Positions 1 through 6,180 of a stretch of DNA of 15,461 bases are shown piece after piece (position 1 is the first letter of the stretch; every line of letters starts with the position of its first letter). Origin of the DNA: SHZI01 sp031395645. GTDB taxonomy: Bacteria > Pseudomonadota > Gammaproteobacteria > Steroidobacterales > GCA-2729495. Under the pieces are notes generated by a model, which was not told the origin of the DNA, made no database searches, and was given only the letters and a program-made list of their open reading frames with translations. The stretch is taken from the NCBI GenBank assembly GCA_031395645.1, contig JANNJM010000007.1, forward strand, positions 1 through 15,461. The letters are read 5' to 3'. Made by a program: the position numbers and the translations under genes.

Positions 1-98
1 TGCGGTTCGAGGCGGACGCGATCCTGACGGCCTGCCGGTCAGCCTGGCCGGCGGCAACTCGCGTGCGGTTCAGGGTCGGTGCTGTAGGAGCGCCGTGA
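1..98 (+). pseudogene. 3' fragment of a second dciA-like (DUF721) copy, cut by the window edge
   Basis: Reading the plus strand from base 3 gives the last ~29 codons of the same DUF721 protein encoded on the minus strand at 162-527, ending at TGA 96-98. Bases 1-76 are identical to the reverse complement of 175-250. The two copies differ at the C-terminus: this one ends FRVGAVGAP, the other FRVGAP, because of 9 extra in-frame bases (roughly 75-83). It could be the end of an intact gene lying to the left, a broken duplicate, or a fold-back assembly artefact. The window alone cannot decide. In Pseudomonas, as I recall it, lpxC rather than a second dciA lies on this side. Confidence 0.5.
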
Positions 99-176
99 GG
101 CGGGAAATGGGGACATGCCTAATTTCCCCTTTGGAAATTAGGCATGTCCCCATTTCCCGCCTCACGGCGCTCCTAC
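84..176. repeat. REP/MITE-like 93-bp palindrome
   Basis: Two perfect 44-bp arms (84-127 and 133-176) enclose the loop CCCTT. Each arm starts with GTAGGAGCGCC and contains GGGGACATGCCTAATTTCC. The outer GTAGGAGCGCC is shared with the hairpin at 8325-8350 between pilB and pilC, and the identity extends to 15 bases including the preceding TGCT on the left side. REP sequences with a GTAGGAGCG-type start are common in GC-rich gammaproteobacteria. The GGGGACA...TTAATTTCC-like core recalls the ends associated with REP-associated (Y1/IS200-like) transposases; that link is recollection, not shown here. No transposase gene is in the window. On the minus strand the element supplies the last codons and stop of dciA. 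Confidence 0.8.
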
Positions 177-527
177 CCTGAACCGCACGCGAGTTGCCGC
201 CGGCCAGGCTGACCGGCAGGCCGTCAGGATCGCGTCCGCCTCGAACCGCAACCGCGCCGCCCACTCCGCGCTCGCAGCCGTCACCACGAGGGTGCCATCC
301 GGACGCAGATTGCAGGCCGTGATGGCCGTCCCCAGTGCGGCCGGCAGGTGCCCCCGTACGCAATCTGCCAGGTCGAGGCGGCTGCTTGCCGCCTGGGCCA
401 GGCCCCCCAGAGGGCCTCCGGCCGCTATCAGTTCGGCCAGCCCGCGTGGGCCATTTCCTGGTGGATTGCTCATCGGGTTGGCTGGCGTGTGAACCGTGCC
501 TTGCTTTCGGGAAAACCTGTCGGGCAT
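162..527 (-). CDS. dciA: DciA-like DUF721 protein (probable replicative-helicase loader/operator)
   Basis: The protein is 121 aa from the ATG at 527. It has the DUF721 pattern: a helical N-terminal part (GLAELIAAGGPLGGLAQAA), then a strand region with CNLRPDGTLVVTAASAEWAARLRFEAD, ending in a short basic strand RVRFRVGAP. In bacteria lacking DnaC/DnaI, DciA interacts with DnaB helicase at replication initiation. The assignment rests on family resemblance and on position beside an M23 peptidase gene and secA, as I recall for PA4405 in P. aeruginosa. The start is uncertain: the ATG at 527 has no Shine-Dalgarno, and a promoter-like TAGACT lies directly before it, so the ATG at 473 (MSNPPG, 103 aa) is a real alternative. 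The stop and final VGAP codons lie inside the REP-like palindrome. It is divergent from the peptidase gene. Confidence 0.72.
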   Translation of the reverse strand: MPDRFSRKQGTVHTPANPMSNPPGNGPRGLAELIAAGGPLGGLAQAASSRLDLADCVRGHLPAALGTAITACNLRPDGTLVVTAASAEWAARLRFEADAILTACRSAWPAATRVRFRVGAP

Positions 528-653
528 AGTCTAGACGCAGGCCGCTGGGCTGTCCGGTCCAACCACCAGCCGTCGCCGGGAATCCTGGCAGACGACGTTC
601 AAGAACAGGGACCGGTACGCACAGGGCAGTGTCGTTTTTTTGGGCCATCTGAG
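528..653. promoter_or_regulatory. Divergent intergenic region dciA / M23 peptidase, with weak promoter candidates
   Basis: This 126-bp spacer must hold promoters for both divergent genes unless they lie within coding sequence. On the minus strand, CGGACA (551-556) and TAGACT (528-533) are 17 bases apart. Used as -35/-10, they would start transcription just inside the first dciA ATG and favour the ATG at 473. On the plus strand, TTGCTT (501-506) and CATAGT (525-530) are 18 apart, a weak match. A run of seven T at 635-641 precedes the peptidase start. The peptidase gene has no clear Shine-Dalgarno, only GAG close to the ATG. All promoter calls here are tentative. Confidence 0.3.
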
Positions 654-1322
654 ATGGACACGAATCGCTACTCAAGCCAACTGAGGCCCGCCGCCCTGGG
701 GGTCTGCGCCGCCTTGTTGCTGGGTGGGGCCGGATTCGGGCTGGGTTGTCTCTACGGGCAGGTATTCCCAGCCCCCGTTTCCATACCGGCGTTGCCTCCC
801 ATCGCTTCGCTGGCCACACCTCCCGAGACGCTCCCGATGGGTGGACCCGAAGAATTGCTGGCCAATCCCCAGCCGGCACTGGCCAGCGTGCCCACTCCGG
901 AGCCGCTCCGTAGGGCAGGGCAGGCGCTGGATATAGACCGGCCGGTCGTCGGTGGCTGGGTGTCCAGCCGGTTTGGCCAGCGCATGGATCCGTTCACGGG
1001 CCGTCCGGCGGTCCATCGCGGCCTCGATTTTGCCGGCGTCGATAACAGTCCGATCCTCGCCGTGGCTTCTGGCGTCGTAACGAAGGGTGGTCGAGCGCCG
1101 GGCTACGGCAATTTCATCGAGATTGACCATGGCCACGGGTGGGTGACTCGCTACGGGCACAACGCCAGCAATCTGGTCACGGCTGGCGACTATGTAAAAC
1201 CTGGCCAAACCATTGCCCTCATGGGTTCGACAGGCCGGGCGACCGGCACCCACCTGCATTTTGAGGTGCTCTACCGGGGCCGCCACCAGAATCCTGCCCG
1301 CCTGCTGCCGCGGGACACCTGA
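654..1322 (+). CDS. Membrane-anchored M23/LytM-family peptidase
   Basis: The protein is 222 aa from the ATG at 654. The reading frame is open further upstream, but the upstream codons lack family features. Residues ~12-35 form one hydrophobic signal-anchor segment (C32 is not in a good lipobox). A Pro/Ala-rich periplasmic linker (~36-95) follows, then a LytM domain (~97-215). The metal and catalytic residues are all visible: HRGLD (H121, D125), YGH (H169) and HLHFEV (H200, H202), so it is expected to be an active zinc endopeptidase rather than a degenerate EnvC/NlpD-type activator. The likely substrate is a peptidoglycan cross-bridge; the exact bond is unknown. It sits directly upstream of secA, with 93 bp between them, where many gammaproteobacteria have an M23 gene and E. 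coli has secM. The coordination with secA is inferred from position only. Confidence 0.85.
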   Translation: MDTNRYSSQLRPAALGVCAALLLGGAGFGLGCLYGQVFPAPVSIPALPPIASLATPPETLPMGGPEELLANPQPALASVPTPEPLRRAGQALDIDRPVVGGWVSSRFGQRMDPFTGRPAVHRGLDFAGVDNSPILAVASGVVTKGGRAPGYGNFIEIDHGHGWVTRYGHNASNLVTAGDYVKPGQTIALMGSTGRATGTHLHFEVLYRGRHQNPARLLPRDT

Positions 1323-1342
1323 CGCGCGCCAAACCGCATAAA

Positions 1343-1358
1343 GTGCGCGAAAGCGCGC
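1343..1358 (+). other. GAAA-tetraloop hairpin between peptidase gene and secA
   Basis: GTGCGC (1343-1348) and GCGCGC (1353-1358) pair (one G-T wobble) around GAAA. It lies 21 bases after the peptidase stop and 10 bases before the secA promoter candidate. No T tract follows, so it is not a canonical terminator. It could stabilise the upstream mRNA 3' end. Confidence 0.4.
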
Positions 1359-1368
1359 GGAATTGCCC

Positions 1369-1377
1369 TGCTAGAAT
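1369..1377 (+). promoter_or_regulatory. secA promoter candidate, extended -10
   Basis: TGCTAGAAT is a TGn-extended -10 box (TAGAAT, five of six matches to TATAAT). The -35 position at 17-18 bases upstream is unconvincing (GAAAGC), which is tolerated with an extended -10. Transcription would start near 1384, giving a leader of about 32 bases before the secA start. The call is sequence-based inference. Confidence 0.5.
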
Positions 1378-1401
1378 AGTCCGTCGCGGCCGTCCGGCTG
1401 C

Positions 1402-1423
1402 GGAGGATATGCGCCTTGTTTAA
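1402..1423 (+). promoter_or_regulatory. secA ribosome binding site, TTG start and overlapping 4-codon ORF
   Basis: GGAGG (1402-1406) is followed by 9 bases and TTG (1416), which opens the secA frame as FNWLTRLFGSRN, aligned with the known SecA N-terminus. An ATG at 1409 is out of frame and only 2 bases from GGAGG. It would give a four-codon ORF (ATG CGC CTT GTT TAA) whose stop, at 1421-1423, overlaps the secA start. Shine-Dalgarno spacing favours the TTG, but the mini-ORF could compete for or couple initiation. Confidence 0.6.
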
Positions 1424-4232
1424 CTGGCTAACCCGGCTCTTTGGGAGCCGAAATCAGCGTTTAGTGCGCGGCTACAGTCGAGTCGTCGCGGCAGCCAACC
1501 AATTTGAAGCCGGTCTCCAGGCGCTGGACGACGCGGCCCTGCAGGCCAGGACAGCAGACTTCCGCAAGCGGCTGGCGGCCGGCACGACGCTCGACGCGCT
1601 GATTCCCGAGGCTTTCGCGGTCGTGCGGGAGGCCGCCCGGCGTACGCTCGGCCTGCGCCATTTCGACATGCAGCTCGTCGGCGGCCTGGCATTGCACGAG
1701 GGCAAGATCGCTGAGATGCGGACGGGTGAGGGCAAGACCCTGGTCGCAACACTGCCTGCCTACCTGAATGCGCTACCCGGACGGGGCGTCCATATCGTCA
1801 CGGTCAACGAGTACCTGGCCCAGCGCGACGCGGACTGGATGGGCCCCGTGTATCGCTTTCTTGGCCTGGAAGTGGCGGTTATCCGCAATGGCCAGACGGG
1901 CGCCGAGAAGCGCGCCGCCTACGCGGCCGACATCACCTACGGGACCAACAACGAGTTCGGCTTCGACTACCTCCGGGACAACCTGGCATTCCGCCGCGAG
2001 GACCAGGTGCAACGCGGTCTCGCCTACGCGGTGGTGGACGAGGTTGATTCGATCCTGATCGACGAGGCCCGCACACCTCTGATTATTTCCGGCCCGGCGG
2101 ATGACAGCTCCGAGCTTTACCTGCGCATCAACAAACTGGTACCGAGTCTCGTCCGGCAGGAGCGCCCTGCCACGGACGAGGACGATGGGGGTCCCGGCGA
2201 CTTTTCCGTGGATGAAAAGGCGCGCCAGGTGTTCCTCACCGAGGACGGCCACCAGAAGGTCGAGGAGCTGATGGTTCGGGAGCAGCTACTGACCGAAAAC
2301 GACAGCCTCTATGACGCTGCCAACATTCGCCTGATGCATCACCTGACGGCGGCACTGCGTGCCCACTCGCTGTTCCGGAAAGACGTCGAATACATCGTCC
2401 GCAACGGCGAGGTGGTCATTGTCGACGAGTTCACCGGCCGCACGATGCCGGGCCGCCGCTGGTCCGATGGACTGCACCAGGCCGTCGAGGCCAAGGAAGG
2501 CGTCCACGTCCGGGAGGAAAACCAGACGGTGGCCTCAATTACCTTTCAGAACTACTTCCGGCTCTACGACAAACTGGCCGGGATGACGGGCACGGCCGAC
2601 ACCGAGGCGTTCGAATTTCAGCAGATCTACGGCCTGGAAGTGGTGGTCATCCCGACGCACCGGCCCATGATCCGCAAGGACCAGGCGGATCTGGTTTACC
2701 TCACGCAGAAGGAGAAGTTCGAGGCGATCATCGAGGACATCCGGGACTGCCAGAAGCGGGACCAGCCGGTGCTGGTGGGCACCACGTCCATAGAAACCTC
2801 CGAGTTTCTCGCCGACCTCCTGCAGAAAGGGGAAGTGACGCACCAGGTGCTGAACGCCAAGCAACACGAGCGGGAGGCACACGTGGTTGCCGAAGCTGGC
2901 CGACCCGGCACCGTCACCATCGCCACGAACATGGCGGGCCGCGGTACGGACATCGTCCTGGGGGGCAACCTGGAAGCCGAGCTCTCCCAGCTTGGTCCGG
3001 AAGTGACGGATGCTGATCGCCAGGCGCACCGGGTGGTCTGGCAGGATCGGCACGATCGGGTCATCGCTGCCGGCGGGCTGCGGATCATCGGCACGGAGCG
3101 CCACGAGTCCCGCCGCATCGACAACCAGTTGCGAGGCCGTTCCGGCCGGCAGGGAGACGCTGGCTCGAGCCGCTTCTACATGTCCATCGAAGACAACCTG
3201 ATGCGGATCTTCGGCGATCCGGAGCGCACCAAAGGGATGCTGCGCCGCGTGGGCATGCGGGAGGGCGAGGCTATCGAAAGCAACATGCTCACGGGGCAGA
3301 TCGAACGCGCCCAGCGCAAGGTTGAGGCCCATAACTTCGATGCGCGCAAGTCGCTCCTCGAATACGACGACGTGGCCAACGACCAGCGGCGCGTCATTTA
3401 CCAGCAGCGCAACCAGCTGATGCAGACCGATGATATCTCCGAGTCACTGATCGAGATCCGCGCCGAGGTGGTGAACGCCGTCATCAACGAGTTCGTTCCC
3501 CCCGAGAGCGTCGAGGAGCAGTGGGACGTGAGTGGCCTGTCTGTGGCGCTGGAGAAAGAGTTCGGCGCCTCGCTGGATGTCAAGCGCCTCCTGGACGACG
3601 AGTCCGGGCTTGATGAGGCAGGGCTCCGTGCCCGGATTCTGACAGCAGTCGAAACCCAGTATCTCAAGAAGTTCGAGGCCATCGAACCCGGCGAACTGCG
3701 CCAGCTCGAGAAGCAGCTGATGCTGCAACAGGTGGATCTGCACTGGAAAGAGCACCTGGCGGCGATGGACTATCTTCGGCAGGGCATCCACCTGCGTGGC
3801 TACGCGCAGAAGAATCCCAAGCAGGAGTACAAGCGCGAAGCCTTCGAAATGTTTGGCGCGATGCTGGATCTCGTCAAGCGCGATGTGGTCACGATCCTCG
3901 CCAAGGCCCGCATCCGGAGTCCTGATGAAGTCGCGGCTGAGGAAGAGCGCCGCCGGATGGCCGAACAACTGCAGTACCGACATGATGAAGCGCCGTCGGC
4001 CATGCTACCGGCGGGCGCCGAGCCGTCGCCGGATCCCGCGTCTGGCGCCGACACGGTCGCTGGTCCGCAGGCCGGGCCTGCGCGCCGGCCGCTGGTTGCC
4101 CGGCCACCGAGACAGGCCGCCGCCAGTCCCGCGGCACCGGTCGTCCGTGGTGAGAAGAAGGTGGGCCGCAACGAACCGTGTCCGTGCGGGTCGGGAAAGA
4201 AGTACAAGCAGTGCCACGGTCGTCTTGACTGA
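1416..4232 (+). CDS. secA: Protein translocase ATPase SecA
   Basis: The protein is 938 aa, somewhat longer than E. coli SecA (901). It is the motor that pushes unfolded preproteins through SecYEG using ATP. Visible features are the N-terminus LTRLFGSRN; Walker A MRTGEGKT (101-108, K107); the DEVD Walker B (208-211); the preprotein-binding region (~225-370); MAGRGTDIVLGGN in NBD2; the arginine-finger region RIIGTERHESRRIDNQLRGRSGRQGD; a Pro/Ala-rich linker (~870-915); and a C-terminal zinc/SecB-binding motif C922-P-C924 ... C933-H934. It looks complete. The start is TTG with a GGAGG Shine-Dalgarno. mutT overlaps its 3' end, so the two are probably cotranscribed. E. coli-type SecM control is not apparent; a LytM peptidase gene occupies that place. 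Confidence 0.98.
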   Translation: MFNWLTRLFGSRNQRLVRGYSRVVAAANQFEAGLQALDDAALQARTADFRKRLAAGTTLDALIPEAFAVVREAARRTLGLRHFDMQLVGGLALHEGKIAEMRTGEGKTLVATLPAYLNALPGRGVHIVTVNEYLAQRDADWMGPVYRFLGLEVAVIRNGQTGAEKRAAYAADITYGTNNEFGFDYLRDNLAFRREDQVQRGLAYAVVDEVDSILIDEARTPLIISGPADDSSELYLRINKLVPSLVRQERPATDEDDGGPGDFSVDEKARQVFLTEDGHQKVEELMVREQLLTENDSLYDAANIRLMHHLTAALRAHSLFRKDVEYIVRNGEVVIVDEFTGRTMPGRRWSDGLHQAVEAKEGVHVREENQTVASITFQNYFRLYDKLAGMTGTADTEAFEFQQIYGLEVVVIPTHRPMIRKDQADLVYLTQKEKFEAIIEDIRDCQKRDQPVLVGTTSIETSEFLADLLQKGEVTHQVLNAKQHEREAHVVAEAGRPGTVTIATNMAGRGTDIVLGGNLEAELSQLGPEVTDADRQAHRVVWQDRHDRVIAAGGLRIIGTERHESRRIDNQLRGRSGRQGDAGSSRFYMSIEDNLMRIFGDPERTKGMLRRVGMREGEAIESNMLTGQIERAQRKVEAHNFDARKSLLEYDDVANDQRRVIYQQRNQLMQTDDISESLIEIRAEVVNAVINEFVPPESVEEQWDVSGLSVALEKEFGASLDVKRLLDDESGLDEAGLRARILTAVETQYLKKFEAIEPGELRQLEKQLMLQQVDLHWKEHLAAMDYLRQGIHLRGYAQKNPKQEYKREAFEMFGAMLDLVKRDVVTILAKARIRSPDEVAAEEERRRMAEQLQYRHDEAPSAMLPAGAEPSPDPASGADTVAGPQAGPARRPLVARPPRQAAASPAAPVVRGEKKVGRNEPCPCGSGKKYKQCHGRLD

Positions 4233-4638
4233 ACCGCCTTTTATAAAAGTCGCTGCCGGCATCCTCCGGGATCTCCGTGGTCGTATTCTGATTGCGCAGC
4301 GCCCGCCCGGGGGGCACGTCGGTGGGTTCTGGGAATTCCCCGGCGGAAAACTCAAAGACCATGAGCCGCCTGCGCAGGCGCTTAAGCGTGAACTGATGGA
4401 GGAGCTGGGGGTGACAGTTGAGGCCGCAGTGCCCTTTATGACCTACCAGCACGCGTATCCCGAGCGCTTAGTCGAGCTGCACGTGTTTCTGGTTGAGCGG
4501 TACGCCGGCCTGCCCCGCGGCATCGAGGGGCAGCCGTTACGGTGGGTGTCGGTGTCGGAACTTTCGTCAGCGGGACTGCTGGAGGCCGATCGGCCGATCG
4601 GCCGATTGCCGCGGCGCTGGCCAGGGCTTAACAAATAG
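4225..4638 (+). CDS. mutT: 8-oxo-dGTP diphosphatase MutT (Nudix hydrolase)
   Basis: The protein is 137 aa if started at TTG 4225, the first plausible start in a frame with no nearby ATG or GTG. This overlaps the secA stop by 8 bases and suggests translational coupling; no good Shine-Dalgarno is visible. MutT hydrolyses 8-oxo-dGTP to the monophosphate and prevents A-C transversions. The protein has the MutT opening (VAAGILRDLRGRILIAQRP), WEFPGGK, and a full Nudix box G-x5-E-x7-REL-x-EE-x-G-V with all metal-binding glutamates. The C-terminal GIEGQPLRWVSVSEL matches the MutT subfamily (E. coli GKEGQPGEWMSL). The C-terminal codons include three tandem GGCCGATY octamers. It is convergent with zapD, 6 bases between stops. 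Confidence 0.92.
   Translation: MTEPPFIKVAAGILRDLRGRILIAQRPPGGHVGGFWEFPGGKLKDHEPPAQALKRELMEELGVTVEAAVPFMTYQHAYPERLVELHVFLVERYAGLPRGIEGQPLRWVSVSELSSAGLLEADRPIGRLPRRWPGLNK
4584..4607 (+). repeat. Three tandem octamers GGCCGAT(C/T) inside mutT
   Basis: The units are 4584-4591, 4592-4599 and 4600-4607, and encode part of EADRPIGRL near the MutT C-terminus. The unit is not a multiple of three, so loss or gain of one copy would shift the frame for roughly the last 10-15 residues. Three copies is short, and the encoded residues look normal for MutT. Confidence 0.75.
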
Positions 4639-4644
4639 CCCGGC

Positions 4645-5508
4645 TTAGCAAATTGTGAGGCGGAACCTGACGTCCTTGGTGGCCTGCGTCGGCCGCTGCA
4701 GGGCATCCGGCCACTGCATGAAGCGGATCGTGAAGCGGTGATGACTGCCGCTGATTTCCGGGTACAGGTTTACCCCCGGCTGCAGTGACACGCGGAGCAG
4801 GCCGGCCACACCCTCGCCGATCATGCCGTGCTGGAACGTGCCATTGGTCGCCACCTGGTCGGAGCTTCGGCCGCTTTCGCGCACCAGCCACAGCAGCTCG
4901 GCAATGCTGTCGCAGAGCGGCCGCAGATTTTTCATCCAGCGTTCGATGTCGCCCACCCGCTCCTCATAGTCACGAAGCAGCCAGTGGCGGTAGTCGGGCA
5001 AATCAAACTCGCAGGTGCCGCCGGGGATCGCACTGCGGTGCTTGATGGCTGCCAGAAATTCGCTGTCGCGGATTGGCTGCATGAACTGCGGGCCGAGCGC
5101 AAAAAGTCGCTGCCTCAGATCCTGGAGATTGCGCAGTACCCGCTTCAGGCGCGTCTCGTCGATGCCCGCCACGTTCTGGTACCGGTCATACACGGCAATC
5201 TGTCGCTCGAGCTCCTTGAGAACGTCGCCCCGGACATCGCCGCGGCCGAGGATGGCGACGATGTCCTGCAGGCTTAAGATTGCCGCGCGGCTGCCCCATT
5301 CGGAGGTCTGCTCGAGATTAAAACAGAACTGCTGGTACAGGAATTCGAGACGCAGGAAGGTCCGCATCCGTTCGCTTAAGGGCTGCTCATAGAGCCCAGT
5401 GGCTGTGGAAGTCGCAGCCTGGGTAAACATGTCTGCCGTTGGAATGCTAACCATGATTCGCCGGTTTCGGGCCGGAGCCTTTGTTTTCACGGCATTCTGC
5501 ACCTCCAC
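4645..5508 (-). CDS. zapD: Cell division protein ZapD (FtsZ-bundling factor)
   Basis: The longest form is 287 aa from a GTG at 5508; E. coli ZapD (YacF) is 247 aa. ZapD binds the FtsZ C-terminal tail and cross-links protofilaments at the Z-ring. Family blocks are clear: EQPLSERMRTFLRLEFLYQQ (like E. coli EHPLNEKMRTWLRIEFL), SIPGGTCEFDLP and LYPEISGSHHRFTIRFM. The family normally begins only a few residues before EQPL, so the ATG at 5430 (MFTQAA, 261 aa) or 5454 (MVSIPT, 269 aa) may be the true start; neither has a strong Shine-Dalgarno. It lies 51 bases downstream of coaE in the same direction, as in E. coli. The yacG gene that follows zapD in E. coli is absent. Confidence 0.93.
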   Translation of the reverse strand: MEVQNAVKTKAPARNRRIMVSIPTADMFTQAATSTATGLYEQPLSERMRTFLRLEFLYQQFCFNLEQTSEWGSRAAILSLQDIVAILGRGDVRGDVLKELERQIAVYDRYQNVAGIDETRLKRVLRNLQDLRQRLFALGPQFMQPIRDSEFLAAIKHRSAIPGGTCEFDLPDYRHWLLRDYEERVGDIERWMKNLRPLCDSIAELLWLVRESGRSSDQVATNGTFQHGMIGEGVAGLLRVSLQPGVNLYPEISGSHHRFTIRFMQWPDALQRPTQATKDVRFRLTIC

Positions 5509-5559
5509 TACCGAGAGGGCAAATGCATTTGACGGTTCGGGTTCCGGCCCCTTCAGGTC

Positions 5560-6180
5560 TTACCGACTGAGATCCCCGGCGCATTGCAGATAGATAGCAT
5601 GGAGTTCCCGGACCCGACGCTTAAGTTCGTCACGGCTCCCTGCATTGACCACGACGTCATCGGCCCGGCTGAGACGTGTTACCCGGTCCAGCTGGGTTGA
5701 CAGAATACGGTCAGCGCCGGCCTCCGATTCTCCGTCACGGACCATGAGGCGGGTCCGCTGAATAGTCTCTGAACAGTCGACGACGAGCACCCGGTCCACG
5801 CGGGTGGCCAGACCGGATTCGAGCAGCAGGGGAATGACGAGCAGCTGGTACGGTCCGCCGGAACTACGGCACAGTTCCTCCATGCGGCTCCCGATCCGGG
5901 GGTGCAGGATGGCCTCGAGTTGCAGGCGCCGCGCGGTGGTCGCGAAGGCCAGCGCCCGGAGGCGCCGGCGGTCGAGAGTGCCGTCCGGCTGGAGCACATC
6001 CGGGCCGAAGGCAGCAAGCACCGCATCGAGGCCCGGGGTTCCGGGTGCGACGACTTCCCGGGCAATCAGATCCGTGTCAATGACCGGGACGCCCAGCATG
6101 GCGAACAGGTCGGCTACGGTGCTCTTGCCGCTCGCAATGCCCCCGGTGAGCCCCACCCGATAGACCGACCAGTCGTTCAA
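5560..6180 (-). CDS. coaE: Dephospho-CoA kinase
   Basis: The protein is 206 aa and phosphorylates the ribose 3'-hydroxyl of dephospho-CoA, the final step of coenzyme A synthesis, in the cytoplasm. It opens YRVGLTGGIASGKST, with the P-loop at 13-21, followed by VIDTD (35-37 region) and IAREVV, then LHPRI, VIPLLLESG and VDRVLVVD, all typical CoaE blocks. The chosen start is TTG at 6180, which overlaps the pilD stop in a TTGA tetranucleotide. A GTG seven codons inside (before GLTGG) is possible but would leave an unusually short N-terminus. The overlap argues for translational coupling with pilD, a linkage seen widely in pilus-bearing gammaproteobacteria. Confidence 0.95.
   Translation of the reverse strand: MNDWSVYRVGLTGGIASGKSTVADLFAMLGVPVIDTDLIAREVVAPGTPGLDAVLAAFGPDVLQPDGTLDRRRLRALAFATTARRLQLEAILHPRIGSRMEELCRSSGGPYQLLVIPLLLESGLATRVDRVLVVDCSETIQRTRLMVRDGESEAGADRILSTQLDRVTRLSRADDVVVNAGSRDELKRRVRELHAIYLQCAGDLSR

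Larger units (their letters stand above)
1..250. repeat. Large nearly perfect inverted repeat
   Basis: The outer arms 1-76 and 175-250 are exact reverse complements. The inner arms 84-127 and 133-176 are also exact reverse complements, around a 5-base loop. The only asymmetry is 9 bases on the left side (about 75-83), flanked by GT dinucleotides (GTCGGTGCT followed by GT). The outer arms are dciA coding sequence and the inner arms are a REP-like palindrome. The match begins at base 1, so the arm may extend beyond the window. Confidence 0.95.

Noticed and set aside
1..250. CRISPR or integrase attachment site at the left-edge repeat
   Set aside because: It is a single inverted pair rather than direct repeats with spacers, and there is no integrase, tRNA or cas gene in the window.
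70..879. 269-codon minus-strand open frame across dciA and the peptidase gene
   Set aside because: It crosses the palindrome and the divergent promoter region and conflicts with two motif-supported genes.
1372..1423. SecM-like arrest peptide upstream of secA
   Set aside because: The gene upstream is a full M23 peptidase whose end shows no arrest motif, and the only leader ORF is four codons.
5521..5530. Perfect 10-bp palindrome AAATGCATTT between coaE and zapD
   Set aside because: It is short, a single copy, and not linked to any recognised site, so likely chance.
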